Assembly (NCBI GenBank): GCA_008921705.1
Contig: VFFE01006056.1
Span: 466,404 to 530,403 of the forward strand
From: Burhinus oedicnemus
Lineage: Eukaryota > Chordata > Aves > Charadriiformes > Burhinidae
Length of the DNA: 64,000 nt
Direction: 5' to 3'
Each line of letters opens with the position of its first letter. The first letter of the stretch is position 1. A program made the position numbers and the translations under genes. Below are positions 9,541 to 20,450 of the stretch, in pieces. The notes beneath the pieces were generated by a model. The model saw only the letters and a list, made by a program, of their open reading frames with translations, had not been told where the DNA came from and did not search any database.

Positions 9541-10689
9541 AAATCAGAAACAAACAGTCCTTAAAGATCTTATGAGGGTCTCTGTTTTCCCCAGCTGGGA
9601 AGCTAGTATATAGGATGAGAACAGCTAATGCTTTCGTATCTCTAGATGCAATCTGTGATTGCAGAATCTTAATTTCCTGTTGAGATACTGGAACTAGACA
9701 GTACCCCTTTTAAAAAAATAAGCTGCTTTGCAAGCCTGGTCATTTTGAAACAGTAACTACTTACAAACTTGGAGAATTCGGGGGGAAAATTAGTGAAAGG
9801 TGAAAAATACGGAACTGGAGAGTGCTATTTTAGCGTTGCTCTTCAGCATGAAAGGGCATCATAAAATCTTCCATAGCTTGCATTAAGCCATCTTGAAATT
9901 TTCTTCTGTCTCATTAATCCCAACCTATCTTAGATGATATAAACAAATGCCACTTCTTTTGAATGTTATCACTTTAATCCCTCTTCACCTTGCGTTCACT
10001 CCAGGAAATGATATTTTTTTCCTATTGAAAAGATTGTCAAATCAGCATAGCTTTTTGTTAGTAGAATCAAATTATTTATTTATTTTGTCATATTAGTGAT
10101 ATCGTCTTTCTCGATTTCCAGGCTAAGCATAGTACAATATATATTTTTAAATACCAACTTATTACAGCTTGAAGGCTTGGAGAACTTTACTGAAAGAACT
10201 TTTAAGTCTTTTTCTTCAATGCTTTATCAACCTTGTACACTGTTCTGGTTCTTTGCCCTCAGAGAAATTATTTTATATTTGGTTGATTTTAAACTTCATT
10301 TTTTATTTTATTGATCTATCTAGTGACTATACAACTTGCAGATCCCTAGCATTGTACTGTGGTACTGAACATTATGCTTTTTTTCCAGCAAATAAAAGCA
10401 GTGAAAATTTATGTAGCTTAAAGGCAAATAGGAATCCTGCATTGTCTGTGTGTGCTTAAAACACAAGAATACTCAAAGAGTCCTCCTCTTCAATTCTTTT
10501 TTCTGAGCTTCATCAGTGCAGTCTCACAGTAACCTGTCTCTGTCACACATACTTTCTTATTTCACTTTGTAACAATCCCCTTTGTATGGGATCATTTAGG
10601 CTTCATAAAAAGACAAAAAGAAGCAGAGGTGGGACTTTTTTCCTTTCGAAATGCGTGGAAGGATGTATTGGAGGACAGTAAAGGGAGCC
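9541..10689. other. Non-coding spacer
   Basis: AT-rich sequence without recognisable genes or repeats. The short frames on both strands show no paired splice sites. Confidence 0.5.
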
Positions 10690-10985
10690 AGAGCCCTCCC
10701 TGGATGACAGCAGGCTGGAGGGGTGGTTGATGGGCTTGAGGACAGGGCCGCTTTTCAGAGGCACCCAGCAGGCTGGCCGAAATGGCAAAGTCCAGTACCT
10801 GGGATGGGATAACCCCATATGGCAGTACAGGCTGGGGCAGCTTTTCAGAAGAGGACATGGGGTCTTCATGGACAGCACAGCAGTGTCCCTGGTGACCGTG
10901 GAGGCCACCTCCAACTGGGAGGTATTAGTACAAGGTTCATGAAGCTTCATTTGGAGTCCTGTGCCCATCGGTGCTCAAAGCCAGC
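10690..10985 (+). mobile_element. CR1 LINE fragment from the RT palm region
   Basis: Plus-strand similarity to CR1 from just around the RT catalytic Asp pair (here reading LDDSRLEGW in place of the usual F-A-D-D-T-K-L) through the VLHLG-like block (VQYLGWDNPIWQYRLGQLF). It ends near a degenerate LESC-like segment. Both ends are truncated, and stops and frameshifts are present. It lacks the CR1 3' tail, so it has been cut by later deletion. Confidence 0.7.
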
Positions 10986-11309
10986 TGGAGTTACGTTCCA
11001 GATAGTTCTATAAACTCCACGTTTTAATGCAGCAGAATGGATATGCGTGATACCTGTTACGTGTGCAGAATGGCACCTGCTGGGGCAAGCTCATAAACCA
11101 CAGAAATCCTCAATGGTCATTATAGAGGAATAGGGGAGCAGGCAAGACAGCAAGCTATGAAAGTTGAGTAGAGAGGGTAAGTTCTAGTAAGTTTTGGTGT
11201 CTAAAGCAGATTTTTGTGAGCAGTCTGACTCCTACACCTCACAGATGTAAGGGGTGATGTAGTCCAGAGATTTCTTTTAAAAGGAAAGGGAATACTGGAG
11301 ACATGAAGT

Positions 11310-11400
11310 GCTAGCAGGCAGTGGAGATCTGGAGTTCAAATCAGCCTGATTTCCCCCAGAGGTCTTGATTTTTCTCTGTAAACTACAGATGGTGTGTAGG
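11310..11400 (+). repeat. Possible tRNA-derived SINE relic
   Basis: GGAGATCTGGAGTTCAAATC looks like a B-box region, and TTTTTCTCTGTAAACTACAG resembles the 'ccatctgtaaaatggg' tail shared by old SINEs. Divergence is high and the call is weak. Confidence 0.3.
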
Positions 11401-14400
11401 ACAACAGCTTCTAAATGGGGTGTCACATCTATGTTTAAAAAGCTAGGCAAGATGAATCTGGGTCAGTTCTGGGCTGAGTTTTGTCAGTAATATTGCAACC
11501 AGGATTAAAGCTCCGGAGAGTTTACATTTGCATTTCACTCTGTTCTCAACTGCACCCTTTTGGCACAGCCTGGATCTCCATCTGACTCACCACTACACTT
11601 TTAAATGTCAGTCCCCAACTTGTTAAATCACATCCCTAACTCTTAAGCAAGGAAACTAATTTATTTTAAATAATTAAGCTTCAAATTTAGTATTTCCCTC
11701 CTCTTAAAACTGGAATGCAGCAGTCTGAGAAAGACTAGGTTTGTACCAGTTGATTGTGGCAAGCGTCCATACATGTTGAAGAGGATGTCAGTAGCAGTAG
11801 CAAAGGTTAATCATCAAACACACAAGACGAGGCCAGATTTGCATATGAAAATAAGCTGAGGAGGTGAGGAGGTGAGGAGAGCTACCTCAGCTGTCAGCTA
11901 CACCAGAGGTTCGAGATCGCTGTTTCAGAGCTGTATCCTCACCTGCCTGGCACACTTGGACAGAGCTGCAGTGAGGTCCTGCTTGTCACTTGCTGCTGCT
12001 TTTTACTTTGTTCTGGGGTCATCTGTCCTGTCTCCCATGAAATGGACAGTCAGCTAGTGCCAGGGACACACGGGTAATGGAAGGTTATCTTTCTTAAGTG
12101 CTAATGTCTGCCAATACAGAGCTGCTGCTCTGCCAGCAGAACACGGGAGACTGGGCACCTTGGGCTCTTCCAAGAGCATTTGGGCTGTGTCTGAGCTGCC
12201 TGCTGTCCTGGACACTGTCTGTGAGTGTGCTTGGCCTGACACATTTTACATCCTCTCAGCATGGAGGAGCCACGTTTTTGGTGCGCTAGGAGCTGTAATC
12301 ACTGCTGCAGCCAGAATGTGGCCATAGGCAGAGCTAAACAAAGGCAGACCAGCATCCCCAGTAAGTCCTGACTGGGCAGTCCTGTTCCTCCCAGCCTGCG
12401 TAACAGAGCTATCTTTTCCTCCCCCACTTCTCTTTTAGTGTCAGCAGGGTTCAGATTTAAAAGAAATGTGGAGCAGCACCCCAGGGTGCTTGTTTTTAGC
12501 TGTACCCAGACTTGGGCAGGCACTGGCTGGACTGCAAGTTCTCATGATCTTCACTGAAGTCTTTCAAAATTAGTTGGTTTTATGTTTTTCTACCCCCTGC
12601 AGTTCTGATGCCTGGTGTGTTGTGAGTGTCTAAGAATCCTAGCTTTCATTGAAAAATGATTAACTACTACTGAACTGTGAGGAAACTCTTGAAATCATGG
12701 TCCAGCTATGTGTCTTATCTGCCAAACTGGAAGATGATGACAGATCATTCATAAAATGTATTCTGTTTCTCTCAATATTTAAAAATAAAACACAGATTAT
12801 TCTGCATTGAACATCTGAGACAAGAAGCAATTTATTAAGTACTGAAATGTGTGTTGTCATTCTCAGAGCAACAAGTCTGTCCAGATCCTCTGCCTCAGAG
12901 TGCAGAGGACTGGGCATATGTACCAAGGGAAGGCTAGGCATTTCTAGATCTGTTGTATGTGTTAGAATCAATCGCACAGTAAAACATGTCACAGTGCCTC
13001 TGTGACCCCCTGCTCCTCCGTGCTGAGGACTGTGGCACAACCGCTAGAAGCAGAGTCGACAGGGATGGTGTTACAGCACACATGTGTGTGCTAGAGAGAC
13101 TTGCAACAGAGCAGCCCCCGTGGGAATGGGGATCTTCAGGGAGCCCTGCCCTGGGAGGGCTAGGAGTTGCATGTGTTGTCCTAGGGGCAAGAATGTTTTC
13201 TGAACAGATAAGGATGGAAAGCGTAGCTGGTTTCCGGTGTGGAGTGGCTTTTCTCCCTCTTTTCCCACAATATGTTTTTACTGTAAGGATGTCCACCTGA
13301 TGGAGAGGGGCAGGGTACTCTGAGGGCTGTCCAGGTTGGCAGGACTCCCTTGAGTCCCACCTGAGTGTCTCACTCATACATTGAGATTAGCGTTGTCTGG
13401 CCAGCATGCTGGGGTTGTACATGGCATATACAGAGGATTCAGGTGAGGTCTAAGTGAGGGTGACAGTGGGTGCTGTATAGTTGGCCAGTGGCCGGTCCTG
13501 ACTCAGTGCCTGAAGGTGTGCAGTGTGAACTTGGACAAGGTGCTCCTGCCTGCGACCCTCCACAGGGAAGCCTTTGGGTCATGCACTGCTGGCCAAGGAG
13601 CAGCATGGACTGACATGGGGCTTGGTGTGGCACAGCAGTGGGTTTAGGTAGCTTTTGCAAGACCCGATTAAGAATACGATTTTCCACATCCTGCAGGACT
13701 ACAGCCTGGAGAACAGAAAACACCTGTCAAACTCCATTTTGTATTACATATTCATAACTTGTTAGAGCAGGTCCCGCTCTGTCACAGTAATGACCTTTGT
13801 GTGTTATACATCTATTGTTCTTTGCTGCACAGAGCCAGCACTGCCTGCTGCTATAGTCCCCAATGCAGCTGTAGCCGTAGGAGGTTTTGTTTTAGCCCCA
13901 AAAGTAAAGAAAGGCCTGAGTGTTTAGCATAAAAGGATGTGTGTTTATTGCTGGGCTTGCTATGTGGTCTGAGTAGCCATGGGATAGCACTGTAGGATCT
14001 ATTCTGCCAGCAAGGGTTGCCACAAAGGCTACATTTTTCCAAGAAGTGGAAGTCAGTTGAACACGTTTCTGTTGACTGAGGAAAGCCTTGTGCAAATGTC
14101 TGCTGCATTTTAGCAAAATTTACAGCCTCTAAAATAGCTAGCTTTCTGGAGCCTCAGAGGCTTAGAGTGGTAAAGTCATTGGAACAACTGCTAATGAGTT
14201 AATTACAGTGGATTCATTAGTTAAAATTGCTGCCAGAGACTTGAATGTTGCAGATAACTCTGCTGGCAAGTGGCTTACGCTGCTGGGCAAACCTTTACCT
14301 GATTTATGACTCTCCTACAATCAAATGGAGTTCTTGCCTGATTATCCTGAAATTCAGTTCTGGTTTTATCTTATTTATAAAAAATAACTTTCGGTTCTGA

Positions 14401-15792
14401 GAAGACTTCATGTGTGCTACAAGCACACTGTGAACCACACAGTCACGAACAGCTATTCTCTGACTTGTCTGAAAGGTGCCTTCCTGCATGGCAGCTCTTC
14501 CTCTGAAATATAGACTGCTATCCATCACCCATGAAATCTGAGGCATTCAGAGGCTTCCAAAGAAAAATGCAGCTAATCCATATCCTCTGAGGGTCGTTTT
14601 TGTGAGAAATAACAAGGATTTTGCCAACAGAACTAAAATTTGTTGTGTAAATTGATAGTTGAACTCTGTCTTTGTGGGCACCTACTGAAAACTACTTGAT
14701 ACTTAAAATGGATATTTACAAGTGATCTTTCTTTGCTTTGTATAGAAAGTTACAGAGATTGCCCAGAAAATTTAAGCATTTACACTGGTCCCTTTCTTAT
14801 AAATAGCAAATGTACAATCAAACTTCCTAAAACCACCAAAAGCAATTCAGAGGTCAGGTTTCAACCTTGCCTCAAATATTTTTCCCCAGCAGAAATTGCA
14901 GTTGTGGTTTGGTTTTTTTTTGTGGTTTTTGAGCTGTTTGGGGGCATCCTCAGATTTCCCAAACTCCTCCAGTAAAACCTCTAGATCTTGTGCCAGGTTT
15001 TGTTTAAATACTTTCGATTAACTTTTTGATTAAGCTCAATGAATATCTTCTTTCCACCTTGGCTCAGCAAGAATAACATTTCAATTTCTCTCCTGTCCAG
15101 ATAGATATACCCTTGACCTGAGGGTTTAATTGTTATTCAGGGTCTTAAAAGCTTTTTCATTAGGAGAAGGAATTGATACGGAGTCTGCTTTTTCTTCACT
15201 ACAAATCTGTTATTTCAAACACCTACAAAATCCCATTTCTCTGAACAGAGTAGGAGTCTAGTTTTGCTTATAGTTCCACACCTCTTTCCAGCCTGTACTA
15301 CAGCTGTAAAAGTTTCTCTCATCTTATACTTAAGATCACACTAATTACATTTCCACTGCAGACATTTTGATGGGCTTTCATTGCCTCTCTCCCACATGTG
15401 TGCACAGACACATCTGCATGTCTGCAGCAAGCCCCTCTGAGCTGGTTATAGCATTCAATCCCTGAGCAAACCTGTCTGTCCTATCTTCCTTCCAGCGGCT
15501 TCAGTTAGCTGTGTCTCAGTATAAGTATATAATTCATATGCTGAACTATTAAAATTCTTCTTGACTTTGACACTTTGCTGCTGCTTAGAGAAATACTTCA
15601 GGTAATGGTGAATCAGGGAGAAGTACATACTTGTCTTCAGAAGGCATTGAATTGTCCCAGTCCCAATGAATCATGGTTTCCTTGTGTGTTTAGTTGTGCT
15701 TCTTCTACAACAAGCATTTTATCGTGATTTCCGTAGCAGGCTTCAGAAAGCCATGTGATACTTGCTTGAAGTGCTTGAAGTGTTTCAATCCC

Positions 15793-15838
15793 AAAGCTAC
15801 ACTAAAAAGACTTGTAAAGCTAAACTAAATAGACTTAT
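15793..15838. repeat. 23-bp tandem duplication, imperfect
   Basis: Two adjacent 23-bp copies (15793-15815 and 15816-15838) starting AAAGCTA, identical at 20 of 23 positions. A preceding GCTTGAAGT doublet suggests a slippage-prone site. Confidence 0.85.
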
Positions 15839-16424
15839 GAAATTGTTCTATAAATTACTTGTCTCTTAAACATGCAAAAAAAAAAAAAAAGGTCAACATT
15901 TAAGAGCAATAGTCTCTGCACAGTGAGAATAGCTATAGAATGGCTTCCACACATGACTTCCATCTGAATAGTTTGCTTATGTAAAAGTTTGCTACTCTTA
16001 CCTGAGAATGACAAAAGATCAGGTATAGGAATAAAAGAAAACCCTCAGCATAGTGCCCCAGCATATTTGAAAAAGTTCTCCTTTCCCAATCATCTTTCTG
16101 ATGCTGCTTTTACTCTCCTAGCTGGATGGCTGAGTGGTTTCCAACTTCTAGAAATGTTGGCCATTAAGGAGGAAAAACTTTCTCCCTCTCCTACATGTTA
16201 TGTTTTTGTTATTACATATTGTTGTGGCGAGTAGTGGCCAAAAGTGATGAGATGAACCTCATCCTGAAGATAAGACAACTGTGTGCAGCCCAGTATCAAG
16301 CTTCTCCTCCAGACTGGGTTTTCATGTGTTGTTTCCCATTTAAGAACAGTTTTTCCTACTAGATGCCTTCCTGAACTCAATCAGGTTTTCATCAGAGTGA
16401 CAAGTTTTATATTCTCTTTTGCCA

Positions 16425-17880
16425 CATGGGACCTGATGGGTTGCTCCCGTGAGTGCTGAGGGAGCTGGCTAATGTCTTTGTGAGGCTGCTCTTGGTTGTC
16501 TTTGAAAGGTCATGGCAAGCAGGGGAGGTTCCTGAGGACTGGACGAAAGTAAATGTCACCCCTATTTTCAAGAAAGAAGTTCCAAGAACTTCAGTCTGGT
16601 CACCATCATCTTGATAGTGGGAAAGTGATGGAGCAAATAAACCTGGAAACTATTTCCAAACATGTTAAGGACAAGGTGATTTGGAGTAGTCAGCATGGAT
16701 TTATGAAATTTATGAATCCATGGGAGATCATGCCTGACTCATCTGATAGACATCTATGATGAGATGACTGGCTTGGTGGATGAGTGGAGAGCAATGGCTG
16801 GCTCCTGTAACATCTTCATAGACAAAACTGGTGAAATATGGACTGCATAAATGGACAGTGATGTGGAATAAAAACTGGCTCAACTGCCAGGTTTGAAGGG
16901 TTGTGATCAGTGGCATGAGGCCCAGGAGGCCAGTCATGAGGAGTATTACCCAGGGGTTGGTATTGTTTAACATCTTCATTAATGACCCGGATGATGGGAA
17001 AGAGTGTGCCCTCAACAAGTTTCCAGGTGGTACAAGATGGAGAGGAGTGGCTGATACACGAGGTGGGTGTACCAACATTTAGGGGGACCTTGATAGGCTG
17101 GAGAAATAGGCCTAAAAGAATCTCCTGAAATTTGGCAAAGGTAAATGTTAAGTCCTGCACCTGAGGAGGTATAACCCCTTGTACCACTACAGTTTGGGGC
17201 AGACCAACTGGAAGGCAGCTGTGCAGAAAAAAACTGGGCTTCTTGTGAACACAAAGTTGAACATGAGTGAGCAATGTATCCTTGCAGCAAAGAAGGCCAA
17301 CAGCACCTTGGGCTGCAGCAGGCAGGGTGTCACCAGGTTGAAGGAGGTGATCCTTCCCCTCCACTCAGCACTGATGAGACACATAGGTAGTGCTGGGTCC
17401 AGTGCTGGGCTCCCCAGCACAAGAGAGATACGAATGTACTGGACAGTGAAGGCCCACGAAGAAGATTAAGGGACTGGAGCATCTGCCATATGAGGAGAGG
17501 TTGAGAGAGCTGGGACTGTTCAGCCTGGAGAAGAGAAGACTCCGCAGGATCTTGCCTATTTGCATGAATATGGTTTGGGATGGGGTGGGAGTAAAGACAA
17601 CAGAGCCAGACTGTGGTGCCCAGTGACAGGACGGGAGGCAATGGGCTAGCACAATTTGAAATACAGGAAATTCCACTTAAACATTTATTCTAAGGCTGAT
17701 CAAACACTGGCACAGGTTGCCCAGAGAGGTTGTTGAGTCTCCATCCTTGGAGATACTCTAAATGCAACTGGATGTGGCCCTGGGCAACCTGCTCTTACTG
17801 ACCCTGCTCTGAGCAGGGGGTTGGACTAGATGATCTCCAGAGCTGCCTTCCCTGCCTCAGCTGGTATGTGATTCTGTGAC
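16425..17880 (+). mobile_element. CR1 LINE, 5'-truncated RT-to-3'-end copy, decayed
   Basis: About 1.46 kb collinear with CR1 from the start of the RT region to the 3' terminus. Seen in order: ACCTGATGGGTTGCTCCCGT (degenerate 'GPDG.HP.VL'), GGAGGTTCCTGAGGACTGGA, CAGCATGGATTTATGAAATT, AACATCTTCATTAATGACCC (NIFIND), the cysteine-codon block AATGTTAAGTCCTGCACCTG, GCATCTGCCATATGAGGAGA, and the 3' block GGACTAGATGATCTCCAGAG ending GTGATTCTGTGAC. The coding frame is broken many times and no open frame longer than about 180 codons survives on either strand. The region between RT motifs near 16740-16860 is shortened. A TTTTG repeat follows the 3' end. Confidence 0.9.
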
Positions 17881-17895
17881 AAAACAGTAAGCTCT

Positions 17896-17915
17896 GTTTT
17901 GTTTTGTTTTGTTTT
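17896..17915. repeat. (TTTTG)n short tandem repeat
   Basis: Four copies of a TTTTG unit, followed by TTTTC and TTTC, immediately downstream of the CR1 3' end. Confidence 0.85.
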
Positions 17916-17917
17916 CT

Positions 17918-20384
17918 TTCTTTGCAAAAATGATGCTGCAACCCAAGCGTGTATACCAGTGAGGGTTCATCTGTGGTTGATGTTTTTGACATTTTGTAGT
18001 TCAGTCCAGCTGCTGCAATATCCACACTCAAGTTGCACTGACAAGATTGAAAGGTATCTGCTTACTGAAAAGGTCATTTTGGGTATCTTTTCAGTTGTGC
18101 CATAAAAATAAAACCAATCCCTAACTAGGGTGTCTTAGCTTCAGCTTTGTGTATGTGTTTCTGTTTTTTTCCCCTTTCCCTGTCTGTGTGTTTTTCTGTC
18201 AGAAGCCAGTTCATGAACTCAAGAGAAATGTATACGATTGCCTTGGCTGAGCTACTCTGATTGATTTTGGAAAAACAGTGGGGCTGTCTGCCCCTGTCCC
18301 ATTACCAATGCATTAGGATGTCCTGGCAATAATAAAGCAAACTCCATTTGCACATTTGCTAATAGCTCTTCCATAGGCACTGTTGCTATTTTCTTGATAA
18401 AGCCCAATAAATTAGCAGGATGGCAACCGTTATGTCATTTACTTGCAGTTGATCAGTAGTACTCTTACATAAAGCTTTGGTGGAAGCAGCAAGGAAGCGG
18501 TATGTTGTTTGTCATAGGAACCACCATCCTTGATGTGACACTGCCATAGCTGTGGCTGCCTCTCTGCAGTCAGCGACGCGCTGTTCATCGGCTCATTCCC
18601 AGAGTTGCACTCACTGCTAATTCAACTCCACTATCATCACAAGCATTACTTTTTGAGATAATATTATGAGGCAGTGTCTGTAGCAGGGGCTGTAAAAGTG
18701 TTAAGGGAGGAAAGAGGAAGATGAGTTTTTGGCTTAAGCTCAGGGCTGTACAACAGGACTGCAAAGCGAGCCTGTGCTGGTCCAGCTTGGATTCATACTA
18801 GAGCTGGCTGACATCTCTCTGTGTCAGGTTTGTAATGTAAGCTCACGCACCAGGGCTCACTCCCCTGGGCGGGATGCCGGTGGAGCACAGCGGTGGGCTA
18901 CGGGCCTCCTGTCCGCCATCTTCCCAGCAGCTGCCCTCCTGGAAGGAAAGATGGGAGCGTGGTATCCTAAAGTGTCACAGTCTTGTCCAGGGCATGTTGC
19001 ACACCTTCCAGCCGATGCATAGCTGATGCCTGGTTGGTGGCTTCATGCACCTGACGCAGTAAATACGCTGCACCTGAGGCCGGCGAGTGGCAGCTGCCTG
19101 GCGCAGACGGTACGGCTTTCATTGCCAGGGTGCAGCTCCCTTCTTTGCACCCGATAGCAGGGAGAGGGCTTAACATTTTCAGTTGGGCTCGCTCGTCTTT
19201 GCATGACAAACTTCAAAGTGTTCAGGCTTTTAGTCCTAACTGATAATTTTCAAGCATTTCAAGTCCCTCCCGCCTGCCCCAGGAAAAGCTGCGTGCCTGC
19301 CGCTCCCTGCAGAACCTATAGATCCAGAGGGACGTAGCACTTGTGGAAGCTGGACTGTGTTGGGAACGGTTGGCCTTCAGCTTCTGTCAGTAGATCCTGC
19401 AGTGATCACTGTGAACATAAAAGGCTACCACCATGCTGCACGAGAAGGTTTGCAAAGGTGAAAATGCTGCCAGTGGAAATAAAGTGAACTTCAGCTATGT
19501 AGAACTGAGTCTGCAACCTGGGATTTTTCTTACAGAGAATTATTTTCTCCCTCAGTCTGATAGTCTGAAATGATCCAGATTTCATTTCAGGGAAACATTC
19601 ATTAAGCAGTCATAGCTAGATATCTGTTAGGTGGTTGGTGAAACAAAGTTTATTAACTGATCCATATCCAAAAATGTTATTAAAATCCAAGAATTTTATG
19701 TAATATTGTATTGCTCAGATACCAGATATTGCTAGGCCCAAGCATTTTAATACAGGCCAGGTCTTCAGAAATCATGGTTATTCTTTTAAGTGGAAAATGC
19801 CATAAGCATATTCAGCAGCAGCTATGAAAATAATATGAAAACAGAAATATGTGATTTATGGTTAGAAAAAAAAGTTAATCCAACCAATATTTCCCAAATT
19901 GTTTTTTTTCCTCATTTTGCATCTTCTTATGCTAGCTTCCTGTTATTTAATGAATTATTACCTTGAGGATATAAGGAGAAACTGGTAGTATCACCTGTGC
20001 TGCTGCTGGAAATCAAGTGTTTGAGAGCAACAGCCAATATCCCCACTGAAGTGCAGGAGGACAAGGAAATTTGCTGAAATATTGCTTTGCACCTTTTGTG
20101 ACCACCAGCTCCTGTGCAAAAGCTGAGTACTGAATATTAGTTGACTCTGTCCTTTGTGAAAGTCACTTAAAAGAAATTGCAGGAAGTACAGAATCAAGCA
20201 TCAACATTTACAATTTAAAAACCTGCTAGTAAAGTGAATAAGAATGTATATCTCTACTGGATCAGTCTTGACTTGCAAATGGGTCCCCTCAGCCGCTCGC
20301 ATGAATTCAGCAATGGATCTCAGTTTAAGAATTTCTTATGAAACCTCCATTACACCTAAAAAGAGTTTTGGAAACTTATTTTTA
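17918..20384. other. Non-coding stretch with a CpG-richer patch
   Basis: Mostly AT-rich. From about 18840 to 19200 CpG dinucleotides become frequent (for example GGCCGGCGAGT and GGCGCAGACGGTACGG), unlike the rest of the window. It is too short and uneven to call a classical CpG island by eye. A strong acceptor-like pyrimidine tract ending TTTTTCTGTCAG lies at 18201, but the following frame is short. A candidate 51-bp minus-strand exon lies at 19995-20045. Confidence 0.45.
19995..20045 (-). CDS. Weak candidate 51-bp exon
   Basis: A strong acceptor (TTGTCCTCCTGCACTTCAG) and a fair donor (CACAG/GTGATA) flank 51 bp that stay open in two frames. One reads GDIGCCSQTLDFQQQH. It is on the same strand as the 2-8 kb exon chain but about 12 kb upstream, and I could not connect it. 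Chance is quite possible. Confidence 0.18.
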
Positions 20385-20450
20385 GACAGTAAAGGACAGA
20401 AGGGATCAGCAGAACGATGGAGTCTGACCTCCTGCATAATCCTGCACCTC
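20385..20450 (-). mobile_element. Old CR1 3'-end relic
   Basis: The plus strand reads GGACAGAAGGGATCAGCAGA and then AGTCTGACCTCCTGCATAAT. This is the reverse complement of the 3' end of older CR1 copies ('...acaggaggtcagactagatgat...ccttctggcc'). Only about 65 bp are recognisable. Confidence 0.5.

Larger units (their letters stand above)
10986..16424. other. Long non-coding stretch
   Basis: 5.4 kb with no supported gene. It contains a weak SINE-like relic (11310-11400), a three-copy 8-bp repeat TGAGGAGG near 11857-11880, a 23-bp tandem duplication (15793-15838), a 15-base poly-A run (15876-15890) and a zero-length-exon-like splice motif at 16001 (minus). Frames around 12.7-13.4 kb on both strands are GC-richer than average but have no recognisable homology. 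Confidence 0.55.

Noticed and set aside
16816..17364. 182-codon minus-strand frame
   Set aside because: Antisense shadow of the CR1 at 16425-17880.
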